This document shows positions 12,530 through 23,650 of a stretch of 64,000 nt of DNA, piece after piece. This stretch comes from Flectonema sp. DT1601 (Eukaryota > Euglenozoa > Diplonemea > Diplonemida > Diplonemidae): assembly GCA_964019425.1 (NCBI GenBank), contig OZ025865.1, positions 311,501 to 375,500 of the forward strand. The letters are read 5' to 3'. The notes under the pieces were generated by a model. It did no database searches. It was not told where the DNA came from and worked only from the letters and a program-made list of their open reading frames with translations. Each line of letters begins with the position of its first letter. The first letter of the stretch is position 1. Made by a program: the position numbers and the translations under genes.

Positions 12530-14254
12530 TTAACCCTTTAAGCCCTGAAGGCCACTATAGTGGCCTTTCGCGTTTTTTTTTTTTTGACAAAGGGGAAAAA
12601 TGTACCTTGTGAGTACAAGGGTGGAGCCAGAGCTGCCCAAAAACGACAAATTTTATGTGGGATCGTGCTGCAAAAATCACCAGCTTTTTCTGAGAAAAAG
12701 TTCTTTTTTTTTTTTCTGCACTGGGAACAGTCTTAGCCAGGTTGCCCATGACTATCCCATGTTTTCAGCCAAAAATTAAAATCCCTAAAACTATTTCCAT
12801 CGAAAATGATTCAGTAGGGTCACCTATCCCAGATTCGGGTGCTCCTGAGTCTTCTTCGAGCGATGAAAAGAGTACAATAGAGCCAAGCATTTCCCCTCTG
12901 AAATGGAGCAAGAAAATCACCAAGGTAAGACGACACACGTTTCGGCGGTCCTTGCAGGACATGTCAGACCTGAAATTGATGAAGGAACTGCAGAAATTTG
13001 AACTTGTGTTCACCCCAAAGGTGATGAGATGATTTCGCACTGCAGCAACAACTAGGCACTCAATCTTAACGTAGCTGAACTCAAACTCTCTTTAGGACTC
13101 AATATCCTCGTGGGTCTCTGTGATAAGCCAAATATCTCAGATTACAGGAACGGTACATCAGACCCAGCGTACACACCCCACTTCGCTTCCTGAGATCGGT
13201 TCCTCTAAATTCGAACCAATCTAAAGTTTTACACTGTCACCAACCCCGTACCTACTGACAAGCTCTACAAAATCCGCAGCTTTTGGGAAACAATAGTTCC
13301 CAAATGGTCCGAGATCAATAAGGCGGAGGCGCAGGGACGGGTGGAGAAGTTCTCTGCCTCGTACTTTCAGTCCTAGCACAATGTGCATCACATAAATTCA
13401 GGGACAATCCAAAAGAAGTACATGTCTTCAGCACATTGCCTCTCGAGGAGAATTATGAGACAGCCACGTGATGGACTAAGATAAGGAAATCTATCAAAAA
13501 GTGACTATCGACTTACCGGTACAGATCCATCAGTACAACAAACTAATGGGTGGTGTTGACCTCGTAGACGGTATCAGGGGGAAGGCAAGAAGAACTCTGA
13601 TGACAAAACGCTGGACCCTGAAAGTCTTTCACTACTTGTTAGAGATTTCTATCTTCAATGTTTTCACCCTCCAAAAGAAGTCTGAAAAAAGACGTCGGGA
13701 CATATGCTCAGTTCAAAAAGAGGCTATGTTCTCAACTTATTGATCACGGAACACACCAAACTCACACAAAATGTCACTACCTACGAAAATTCGGTATTTT
13801 TGGGGACTGCAGTTCACGGATTTGTTCTCAAAAAAGGTAAGGTCATCGATTTCTTGTTCAAAAAGCGAGGTTTTCTTATGCATGGTTCCCTGCTTCGAAC
13901 AATATCACGAAAATATTGACAAGTATTCAGCCCCTGTTTGCAACAACCATACCTTTGCTACACACAATCATATCCCACCGAAAAACATGAACGGAAGCAC
14001 TCAACTCCTACGACATTGCCAAAATCAAAGCGAACCCAGGGGTCCTAAGTAACAGTGTTTTTTTAGGCTGTTGTTGCATTTTCTCAAGTTATTTTGGCCC
14101 CCTTGCGGGCTGACCTCCGTTTTTTTTCAATGCGCGGGGGGGTGTCTTTCACCCTGTAATTTTTTTGTATTTTTCCCCGCACCCCTTTTCCCCTTTGTCA
14201 AATTTTTCGATTTTTCTCAAAAACAGGGTTTTTGGCCTCTTATTAGAGGGTTAA
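12530..14254 (+). mobile_element. piggyBac-family DNA transposon, internally deleted, copy 1
   Basis: Element 12534-14250 (1717 bp) lies between TTAA target duplications at 12530-12533 and 14251-14254. The ends are CCCTTTAAGCCCTGAAGGCC on the left and, in reverse complement, CCCTCTAATAAGAGGCC on the right; CCC(T)-type inverted ends with TTAA are diagnostic of piggyBac. It carries remnants of a transposase (see the pseudogene entry). An almost identical copy lies inverted at 51874-53601. Copy 1 sits alone in the homopolymer-rich desert. Confidence 0.93.
12748..13743 (+). pseudogene. piggyBac transposase remnant (DDE_Tnp_1_7), copy 1
   Basis: Two blocks survive. The N-terminal block (12748-13032) begins MTIPCFQPK and is Ser/acidic-rich. 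Frame-disrupted sequence then follows in which piggyBac-like N-terminal text can still be read (for example TDKLYKIRSFW near 13258-13290). The C-terminal block (13501-13743) has the family hallmark HQYNKLMGGVDLVDGIRGK and a following RRTLMTKRW segment. Autonomous piggyBac transposases are usually about 500-600 aa. The stretch that should hold the first catalytic aspartates is missing between about 13380 and 13490, and there are several in-frame stops and frame changes. Copy 2 shares the deletion, so these are non-autonomous derivatives of one deleted ancestor. This is a plain DNA transposon, not host coding sequence. Confidence 0.9.
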
Positions 14255-14596
14255 GAATAAATAAATATTAAAAAAAAAAGAAAAATGGGACCCACCCACA
14301 CGCGATACCAATGAGTCTACTAAATATATTGTTGCTGACGAAGTATGAAGAGCGATCACATGCACTCGTATTGTTTGTTTGTTTGCTTGTTTTTTGCACA
14401 AAACCGTTAACCGACTAAAACTGAACTATACTTTTTTTTTTTTTAAAAAAAAAATGTAAAACCTTTCTCATTTTTTTTTTTTTTTTTGGTTGGCACATTC
14501 ACCATCAAAAGAAAGGTTAAAACACCTTCTCTGAAAATCAGTGCTGCATAAAACTTTCATGCATAATAGAATCGAGGGTTCTGAGACGGTAAAAAC

Positions 14597-14630
<34 letters not shown>

Positions 14631-15188
14631 GACAAGTGATGTGCTAATACTACGCAAGAATTCGCAAGTCAGGAATAGTACAGTAAAAAGAAAGAAAAGT
14701 TAAATAGTACCAAAAGTGTTATTCTTCGGTTGTATACTCCAACAATGCTGTGCAATGACGAGGACTCGAGGGTGGCTCATCAGAGACAGAGCTGATTCCG
14801 GAGACTCAGCAATGGTTTGTTGGAAAGCAAACTCAACTGAAAAAAAAAAAGAGATAAAAAAATTTAACACACTGAAGAAACTATAACTTTTCACCTTCCA
14901 CCGGTTTTTTTAGGTTTTTTTTGAGAATTTCTGTTTGATTGATGTGTGGTAACTTTGTACTAGTATTAAATGTAAAGCAAAACTTGAAACTTTGGCTAAA
15001 AACGAAAAATAGGGTTTGGCCAAAAAGAATCTCGTTGCAATACAACACAACACAATACAATCAACAATTGGTATCTACGTACCACAGGGAGGGAGAGTGA
15101 AACTTCGACGACGTGTTAGCAACTTTTTGGGTACTAAAAACAAAATTAATATTAAGTGCCTGACTTGATGGGAAAGGGGAGATATATG

Positions 15189-15322
15189 TTCGATTTTGTA
15201 AAAATTACAACTGTGTTGTATCATAAAAACATAAAGATAATTTAACATTAGTTTTAAATACAGTGACTAAGGGTGATGCGCAACTTAGCATAATAAAGTA
15301 ACTATAGGTTTCGAGAGTAATC
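15189..15322 (+). repeat. Duplicated island with conserved hairpin, copy 2
   Basis: Second copy of the island at 8593-8706, same orientation. The core GATGCGCAACTTAGCATAAT and the closing GGTTTCGAGAGTAATC are identical. The A/T-rich left half has diverged by small insertions and substitutions. Conservation of the core over the flanks hints at function or at a recent duplication of a small element. Confidence 0.6.
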
Positions 15323-16204
15323 GGGGAAAGGAGGGAAAACAAGATCCGCTTTTTTTTTTTTTTTTTTTGTAGTTTTCACAAGAATGAACCCGGGTGTCAA
15401 ACTCCGGGAGAAAATTCTCACGACAAGAACAAAACATTTTTTTTTTTTTTTTTTTAACGACAACTTATCATTTTGTTTGTACACAAAACCATGTCAATTT
15501 CGTAAGGGAAAGTTTTATTTACAGAAGTATAAAAGAAAAGTAAGTACTCTTTTATTTATTTTTTTTTTTTTCAAAAACTACATTTCATAAGGTCGAAATG
15601 CCCGTTAAAAAAAGATATGGCCAAGCCCAAAACACCCATTAAATACCATATCTGAGCAATAAATGAAAAGAAAAAAAAAGAGAACTGACATAAAGGTCAA
15701 AAAAATTGGGGAAAAACTTCCGACAAACATCGACCCTCTATGATTATTTTTTCAAAACAGGAGTTGAACCTCCCCTCTTATCTCGCGAATAAAAGTCAAG
15801 CGATCGGACTTGGAACTGTCAGCGAGGAAAGAAGACCCTAAAATAAGGTACCTTACACAACTCCGTGTTCACACCACGAGATTTTTCGAATATTATTTTT
15901 TTTTTTGTGCAAGTTTTCATTGAAATAATGATAATAAAAAAAAAAAGAAGAAGAAATCGTCAGGGACTACATTTCTGTGACTTTTTGTCATCTTTAAGGT
16001 ATTTGACTACAAGAGTAGGCCAAATAGCATCCCTACAAATACAGGTTTTTTGAGAGACTATGAAAAGCATCCAATTATCTTATTTTTTTTTTAATTCATT
16101 TTTAAAAAAAAAAAAAAAAAGTTGCTCCCACAGGAAAGTCATATTATTGCTTAAAATAAAACATAATATTAGTTAGTAATATAAGAAAAAAAAATACAAA
16201 ACTG

Positions 16205-16325
16205 AGGACTACGAAGGTAGCCCGCATCAGTAATGCCCCAATCGCGAAGATTGTAGTTTGTAGCTTCGGCTGGAAGTAAATCAACTTCCAGCTCCCACCT
16301 TTTGCCCAGATGCTAAACAGGTTGA
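16205..16325 (+). ncRNA. Candidate structured RNA island (speculative)
   Basis: An island of normal composition in the desert, followed by a long A-run. It contains a perfect 9-bp stem, GCTGGAAGT and ACTTCCAGC with a 6-nt loop (about 16269-16292), and upstream a 5-bp CAATC/GATTG stem around GCGAA (about 16239-16253). There is no ORF. The layout could suit a small structured RNA, but no known family motif is seen and either strand is possible. Confidence 0.25.
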
Positions 16326-18030
16326 AAAAAAAAAAAAAAAAAAAAAAAATAGAATTGTCCGAAATGCAGACACAGGAAAGAACGGAAAAAAAAAAACAGA
16401 TTTATACCTGGATTTTTGAACTTATTAGTTTTTAGCTATGCAATTATTATTCAGCTGTAAACTCTCAGTTTTTATGTAGGCAGTAACAAACATTTTGACT
16501 GTTAGGAAGCAAAAATCCATACTTTTTTTCAAAAAAAATAAAATAAAATAAAATAAAAAAAAAGTAGTGTGGAGGTGACGACTGGCAATGATTCGAAGAT
16601 CAAGTAAGCCGCACCAAAAAAAAATAAAAAATAAAAAATAAAAGTATTGTAGAAAATCAATGTGACAAAATTATAAATAAATAAAATAAAAAAAAAATAG
16701 TACTTTCCAAACCGTTCGCACTGTTACCAAAGTAGATCAAAAAAAAAAAAAAAAAAAAAAAAAAATTGCAAATTTTCTCATCGCGGGTGATCTCACCCAT
16801 TTGTAGTCCCTAAACCTCCAATAGGGGAAGGTTTCTAAAAGAAAAAATAGAGAAAAAATAAATCATCCAAAAACATAACTGTGACTATGATCAAAAGGAA
16901 AGCAGCTTACAAACATTTATAAAAATACAACAAAAAAAAATAAAAAAATATCAATTTGGGTAAATAATCCACTTTGAAAAAAAGAAAAATATACAAACAG
17001 CAGAGAATACTGGGAGTGTGGTAAAAAAAAAAAAAAAAAAAAAAAAAAACTAACGAAGAACCCATAACACAAAAAGCTTTTACCCAAACTGCTGAAAACA
17101 CAACAGATGCAAGATAAATTCAGCGAGCAAATTGGATTGTGAAATTAATTCACACACACACCCCCTTAGAAAAGAAAGAAAGAAAAAAAGGCCTTTCTCG
17201 CAATATAGCGAAGTCTCTCCTCCCCCGAACTCCTTCCTATAGACTATGAAATGGCCTTTTGCTAGCGGGTCCAAGCTGCTGTTTTGACAGTGAGATGCAG
17301 TGAAAAGAACAATGAATAATAATCAAAAAGAAAGGGATATAAAAAGAAATAAATAAATACAGAAACATATATAAAAGATCAAAGTATTTTACTGCGAGAT
17401 TGAAAAGCCTCGCAAAAAAAAAAAAACTCTGCCAAGGTTTAAACAGAGAGTATTTACAAAAAAAATAATAAGAACAGCCTAATCTTAGCACGCATACTTA
17501 CTATTGAAAAAACCTTCTCAGTGACAAAACAAAATCTGCAAAAAAAAAAAAAAAAAAAAAAAAAAACGGCTGCCGCGGTAAGGCCAACGCAACCTGTGTA
17601 AAGAAACTGATAAAGAGAAAGAACATAGACGATCTTACTGTATAAAATTATAACCATCAACTGCTGAGGAAGAAAGAAAAAAAAAAAAAACACAAAAAAA
17701 AAAATTTCTTTATAATATGCACGAATTTTTTTTTTTAATTTTTATTTTTTTTTTTGATTGAAAAAAAAAAAATTTGTCACTTCGTGCAGGTAAGTACTAT
17801 TTTTATGTTTTGTTTTATGGAGCCAGGGAAGCTGACTCCAGGAAAAGCTCACGGGGCGGTGCTCCATCACCGGGTACCACACAACCATGAGAATCAACTC
17901 ACTGACGGATAGTCATAGATGCAAATCCTAAGATGAATGACTTCCCAGACCACTGCAGTGTTATTTACGCTGATAAATACCATTTTTTTTTTAGGCCAAA
18001 GAAAAGAAAATAGAAAAAAAAAAAGGAGGG

Positions 18031-18063
<33 letters not shown>

Positions 18064-20380
18064 GAGGAGAGAGAGTCGGGAGAGAAAACGGATTCAATGT
18101 GAGAGATATGCACCTCGAGACTTTCCCAAAAAAGAAAATAATGAATAAATAAAAAAAAAAACTATTATATTGCAAGACCCTCCATATCTGGCAGGGCTTT
18201 TTTTGACAAACATTTGAACAATACTTTCAGAGAAGTGTGTAAAGGGGAGAAGATTGTTACAGATTGTTTTTTTTTTTTTTTTTTTTTTTTTTATTCGATT
18301 TGCTTGTTTGAGTATATCAGTTTAGTTGGTGTACAAATGAAAAACCAATGTTCGTTAGTCAGTATTTGCTATATTTAGCCGGTTACCCTGCGGGACCCCC
18401 TGAGGGAATACTGCGGTACCAGACCTGTCCAGCTCATCACGTTTGTCCTCCCTTCTCAGCAAAGGGAATGTTTAACAAAATTATTTAATCCAACGTTGCT
18501 GTGCAGTATAAATTCAAAGAGAGGTACGTGAACCCGAGCAATAATAAAAAAAATGACAGTCCCGAACGAATGAGTGCTGTTTTTTTTTTTTTTTGTTTGT
18601 ACGAATTGAATCAGAAAAAACAAAAGAAAAAAAAAAGAAGAAGCATCAGTAGAAATTCTGTACCGCAAAAACAGAAAATAACAAGAAAAAAAAGAAAAAG
18701 AGGTGTGGCTTAGAGGAAAGAAGAATAAAAGAGAAGATAAAATAGATTTTTTTTTTTTTTTTTTAAAAAGAAGGAAAATTTTTCTTACATAAATATCTCT
18801 CACAACCCTGCGCGATGGCTGCTGTGCGTTTCGCATTTGCGAAACACGATCACGACTTGCTGAACAGTGACATGCTCGCAATTGAAATCAATGATGACTA
18901 ATCAGAGCATTCTACAGCTAGTCTCAGAATTTGGAGAAAATCTCCCACTTTAATAATAATAATAACAACAAAGTCTCGACAAAACAAAAAAAAAAAAAAA
19001 AGCAAAACCTTAACACAGAATCAAACACACTAACGAGAGGGGAAAGAGACATTGAAAAAAAAAAAAAAAAAAAAAACAGAAATAGATAGGTAGGACATAA
19101 TAAATAAAATTAAAAAAAATAGTAATTTTGATAAAATGACAGTTGGTAGTATTTTTTTTTTTTTTTTTTTACAAGTATTGTAATGTAGAAAATAAAATAA
19201 AATAAAAAAAATATAAAGGTGAGATTATCACACAGTAGGTGGATCGCAAATACCTCCACGAACGAATGGTTGCTACACATTTCAGTCGGAAATCGTTGAC
19301 ATGTAGAAGAGCATCCAAAAGATGAAAGAAAAAAATTTTCACAATAGGCGGACGGCTGCAAGTGTCAGTGTAAAAAAATGTAGACAGTTTTTTTTTTTTT
19401 TTTTTTTTTTTTTTTCTTGTTACATAAAAAGCATCAAAAAAAAAAAAAAACAGCACTCATTCGTTCAGCGTAAGTATTTAGCACAGCATAAATAAGATAA
19501 GGCACGCGAGAAGGTGGTATAACACAACACACGAACCGCACGACGCTTTCTGCAAGCGAAAAAAGAGGCCGCCAAGGAACGGTGAGTGTACAGGATAGGT
19601 TAGCCAGTGAGAAGTTTCCCACAGGTTTTGTAGTTTACCTCAAATTTACATTTTTTTTTTTCATTTTTTAAAAAGCTGTGTGTAGTAGCAATAGCAATAG
19701 CAAAACAATTCTGATTAGGATTTCTGCACGTTAGCGAGCACAGAAAACCACCGGGTGGCAGTTGGGTGTACCAAGGGAACCAGGAGTAACTCCTTGGCGG
19801 CAGAAAATGCGCTTAATTCCGAAAATGATGAGCTTCAGTATTTAGGCATGTGAAAAGATCAGTAAACCTTGTTACCACTCTTGCTAATTTTTAGTTCAAG
19901 GACAAAAAAAAAAAAAAAAAAAAATCAGGATATTTCTCGCAAAAAAAAAAAAAAAGAAAAAAGAAAACACACTGATGAAGCGTTTCCCATTAAATTCCAT
20001 TGAAAACTATAGATCGATAAGAAAGGAGGTCAAAAACACCTTCGTATAAAATAAACTTTGTTTCGAAACGTAGTATCGGTGTCTCCACACTATAGTAAGA
20101 TAGGATATGATGTAGAAGGGGAGTAGTACAAAAAACTGCATACTCCCACAAAAAGTCAACCCATTTATGGGATTTGTTGGGATTGAAAAAAAAAAAAAAA
20201 AAAAGATTATGAGCTTGAATAGGGAGCCTCACCAATGTTATATCACTTTTTGGTAGTCGCATTGCTCTACTTTTCCCTATTCCCGTCGGACTATTGCCGC
20301 GCAGTATGATGCGTTTTCGCAGACTTAAAAACAAACATATCGGAGTTTACATATATGTTTTTTTTTTTTTTTTTTTTTTT

Positions 20381-20558
20381 GCATTAAACAAGTATTGTAA
20401 GAACGAAAAAGAATGTTGGGCAGCACACACGTAAACCTCCTTTAGCTTTATCAGTTTAAAGTCGGTTCACGGGGGGGTTTCGTGTGACACAAACAAAAAA
20501 CATCACAGTTGTTATATTATTATTTTTTCCTGTATAGTTTTAAGATAAGGCCCAATTC
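20381..20558 (+). repeat. Shared upstream module, copy 2 (orphan)
   Basis: Full-length relative of the module at 2792-2964, on the opposite strand, with the same landmark order ending AAGATAAGGCCCAATTC. Its first bases (GCATTAAACAAGTATTG) match copy 3 at 29748 better than copy 1. No gene follows within reach; the downstream ATG at 20569 opens only a very short frame. Confidence 0.7.
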
Positions 20559-20638
20559 TTTTTTTTTTTATGGAAACACTATTCATAAAGCTTTAGTATA
20601 AAAATCAAAATCGGGGCTGCCAAATATAATATTATTGG

Positions 20639-20673
<35 letters not shown>

Positions 20674-23650
20674 GGAATCCGTTTTCGTTCACATAATTAA
20701 TATGTACTTTGTGTCGACATCAACATCAACAAGGGTAGTGTACTAAGCTAGAATAGGTAGGTGTGTCCGTATATAAAGAGCTGCGTGTCTGAAAAAAGAA
20801 AATTTAGTTATTTGCTTTGTTTCTCTATTCGAATCACCTATTTTCGTATTTGTTTGATAATTTTATTGTTTTTGTTGTCGTTGTTGTTGTTCTTGTTTTC
20901 TCCCATGCCATTATGCACTTATAGAAGACACCAGTGGTGAGTATTAAGTAGATAATTTTTTTTTTTTTTTTTTTGATGTTTTTTTTTTTTTTTTTTTTTG
21001 CTAAGCAACCATAAGGAAGCCAACACGACAAAAACAAAACAATAGATTTATAACAGTTCTTGTTGTTCTTTTTTTTTTTTTTTCTCCAGCTCGCAATCCC
21101 AATCTTGAGGGTGTAGAAGTTTTTAAAAAAATTACGAACCAAGAGCTGAATAGCAACGTTATAAAGTGCCTAGAACTCGGCGGGTCGGCGGTTTTGCTAT
21201 AACTCTGCGGCAATACTCACACTTCGACTCAACGTTTTTGCTCTTGGCATGTTAGTTTTGTTTTATTTGCGTTTTTCTTTGTTTTGTTTTTTTTGTTTTT
21301 TTTTGCTTTTTTTTTAAACATGCAAAAAAAAAAAAAAAATCGCACTTGGCTACAATTAAAAACAAGATTGCCGCCGCTTCAGTGCATATAAGGGATAGAT
21401 AAGTTTGTGTGAGAAACAAGTTTTTTTTTTTTTCTTTGTTATTTTTTTTGTTAATTTTTTTGTTAAGTTTTTTGTCAAATTTCTCATTTTGGTAGTTTTT
21501 TTTTTTTTTTTCTTCCAAACACAAAAGACCTTTGAAAATAGACAGACACAACGAAGGAGAAGATACAATCGAGTGTCTGTAATTTTTTTTTTTTCTCTTT
21601 CCCCCACGATATTAGCATTGCCTTTCGGAAAGGGGAAAAAAAAAAAAAAAAAAAAAACGATAGAAGTTACCTTGATACTTTCTCTTTCGAATTCAAAAAC
21701 AGTTGCGATTTGGAGGGGAGGGAATATGGACTCGCACTCTTCATAAGAGATAACTGTATCATGAATATTTTATATGTAGTTTTGGGTCACCAGATTTGAA
21801 AAAAAAAAAAAAAAAAATTCGTTGGATAAGACCACCAATCAAAGTAATAATCTCGAAACGCAGGGACGACCTATATAATTGGGTAAACAATCGTGTCAAG
21901 TAACGGGGAAGGTATGAAATACATGTGAGAATATGGTCCAAAAAAAAAAAAGAACTTCACCAAAAGATATTCCAAAGGACTCTGGAACGAGGCGAATTTA
22001 AAACAGTAAGTTTCCCTTGACAAAAATATCTTAAAATCCCACTCAGGGGGAGGTCCCTGCGTCCCTCAACAGTCTATCTATAGTAGTCTTAATGAGCCTA
22101 ACGAATTATGTTAAGAATCGAGGGATAAGTGAGCCTTTTAGACTAACCCTTGGAACGAAGTAAGCGAACTCAGTTTATAAGTTTCCTGCCCCTCAGATTG
22201 ATCAAAACACGGTAATCCACCCCTCAATTCAAAACTTTTTTTTACTTTTTTTTTTTTTTTTTTTTTTTTGACATTAACAATGATTGCTTGTGGTCGTTGT
22301 TGAGAGAACGAAAAAAAAAAAAAACATTTTAAAAAAAAAAAAATGTTTTTTTTTCTTAAAATGTTATCACACATCTTGTGTTTCATAAAACAAAACAAAA
22401 AATTCAATAAATATAGGTAGTTTTATTATTTTTTTTTTTTGTTGTAAAAAAAAGTAACTAGGCATAGCTACCATAGTGTAGCTATTGGAAAGTTGAATAC
22501 AATTTAAAAAAAAAAAAAAAAAAAAACCATTCAGACATAGCCTTGTATTTCGTTGAACGCAGACAGAATCCTGTCACACGACGAGGGGAAAATAAATCAT
22601 GACCATATGAAATAACGACTTTTTTCAATCTGAATAGTTTTTTTTCTTTTTTTTCTCCGACTAAAACTTCGATACAAAAAAAAAAAAATAAAAAAAATAA
22701 AAGTACATCATCCAGACCAGTAATGCATGATCGGTAAACAGTTTTTTTTTTTTTTTTACAGCGATACGTAAATAAATAAAATAGAAGAGAAGAAGAAAAA
22801 ATGTCACTCTATACAGGTGTGGTTCACTTAGTGGGAAGCTTATTTTTTTTTTTCTTGAAGTTACTTACCCTTCTGATGAGTAAAAAAAAAGGGAGAAAGA
22901 AAAAGAAAGAAAAAAAAAAAAAAATGAAAAAATTAAAAAAATTTAATTTTTTTTTTTTTTTTTAGTTTTTTTTGTAAATGTGTTCCACAATTGTAAAATA
23001 AATTCCATAAAATTTAGTAATTTTTTTAGTTTTTTTTTAAATAACAAAAAATAAACTAGTTAGACGAAGGGTCCCCAATACTGCAGCAGAAGGAAGAACC
23101 TAATCCCGTGGGACGCGTTAAAAGGATGACCTTTTAGGAATACAAAGATTTTGTTAAGGCCCGTCATGTGAGACAAAAAAAAAATACGATTAAATAATTT
23201 TTTTTTCTTTTTTTTTTGTCCTGAAGGAGGTTTTGACAGTACCACCTTAGATCGTTTTGTTCATTGCGTTTATTCACTTTTTTTTAATATTATTATTATT
23301 ACTTTTTTTTTTTTCCAGTTGATGATAAAAGGCAAAAAGGCAATTCATCAAATACAGTTAACACATTGGAATAGAAAAGTGATTCGCTTCGAAATAATTA
23401 TTCCTGAAGTTTTCGCAAAAAATAAAATAAATGAAATAAAACTCTCACATAGCTTAATAAAGCAAATAATAAATAAAAAGAAAACTTTTTTAGATAAAAA
23501 AAAAAAAAAAAATAAAAAAAATACTTCGTAGTTGTTTTTTTAAATTAAAAAGAAAAAGATAGTGGCATGGTTTTTTTGACTCTCGCATGGCTCCAAAAAA
23601 AAAAAAAAAAAAAATGAATGAATGATATTAAAAAAAAGGGCGGGGAAGAA

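Larger units (their letters stand above)
14255..23650. other. Gene desert, right part: homopolymer tracts with islands
   Basis: No credible ORF over 9.4 kb. A and T runs dominate. Islands of normal complexity include 14640-14830, 15189-15322 (repeat of 8.6 kb), 15720-15850 (B-box-like GGTTCAACTCC on the minus strand but no full tRNA fold), 16205-16325 (hairpins), 17815-17890 (hairpins), 18365-18470, 19470-19620, 19990-20330, 20381-20558 (shared module) and 21960-22220. A 16-bp inverted pair (GAACGAATGAGTGCTG) lies at about 18567 and 19447. Frames in this stretch start at non-ATG codons or encode homopolymers. Confidence 0.55.

Noticed and set aside
17775-17800. CAGGTAAGTA as a U1 snRNA remnant or splice donor of a real exon
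   Set aside because: No coding frame precedes it, and the rest of the U1 sequence is absent on either strand.
1-23650. Many ORFs of 60-170 codons rich in Lys or Phe
   Set aside because: They translate A or T homopolymers, mostly start at GTG, TTG or CTG, and show no domain or codon bias.
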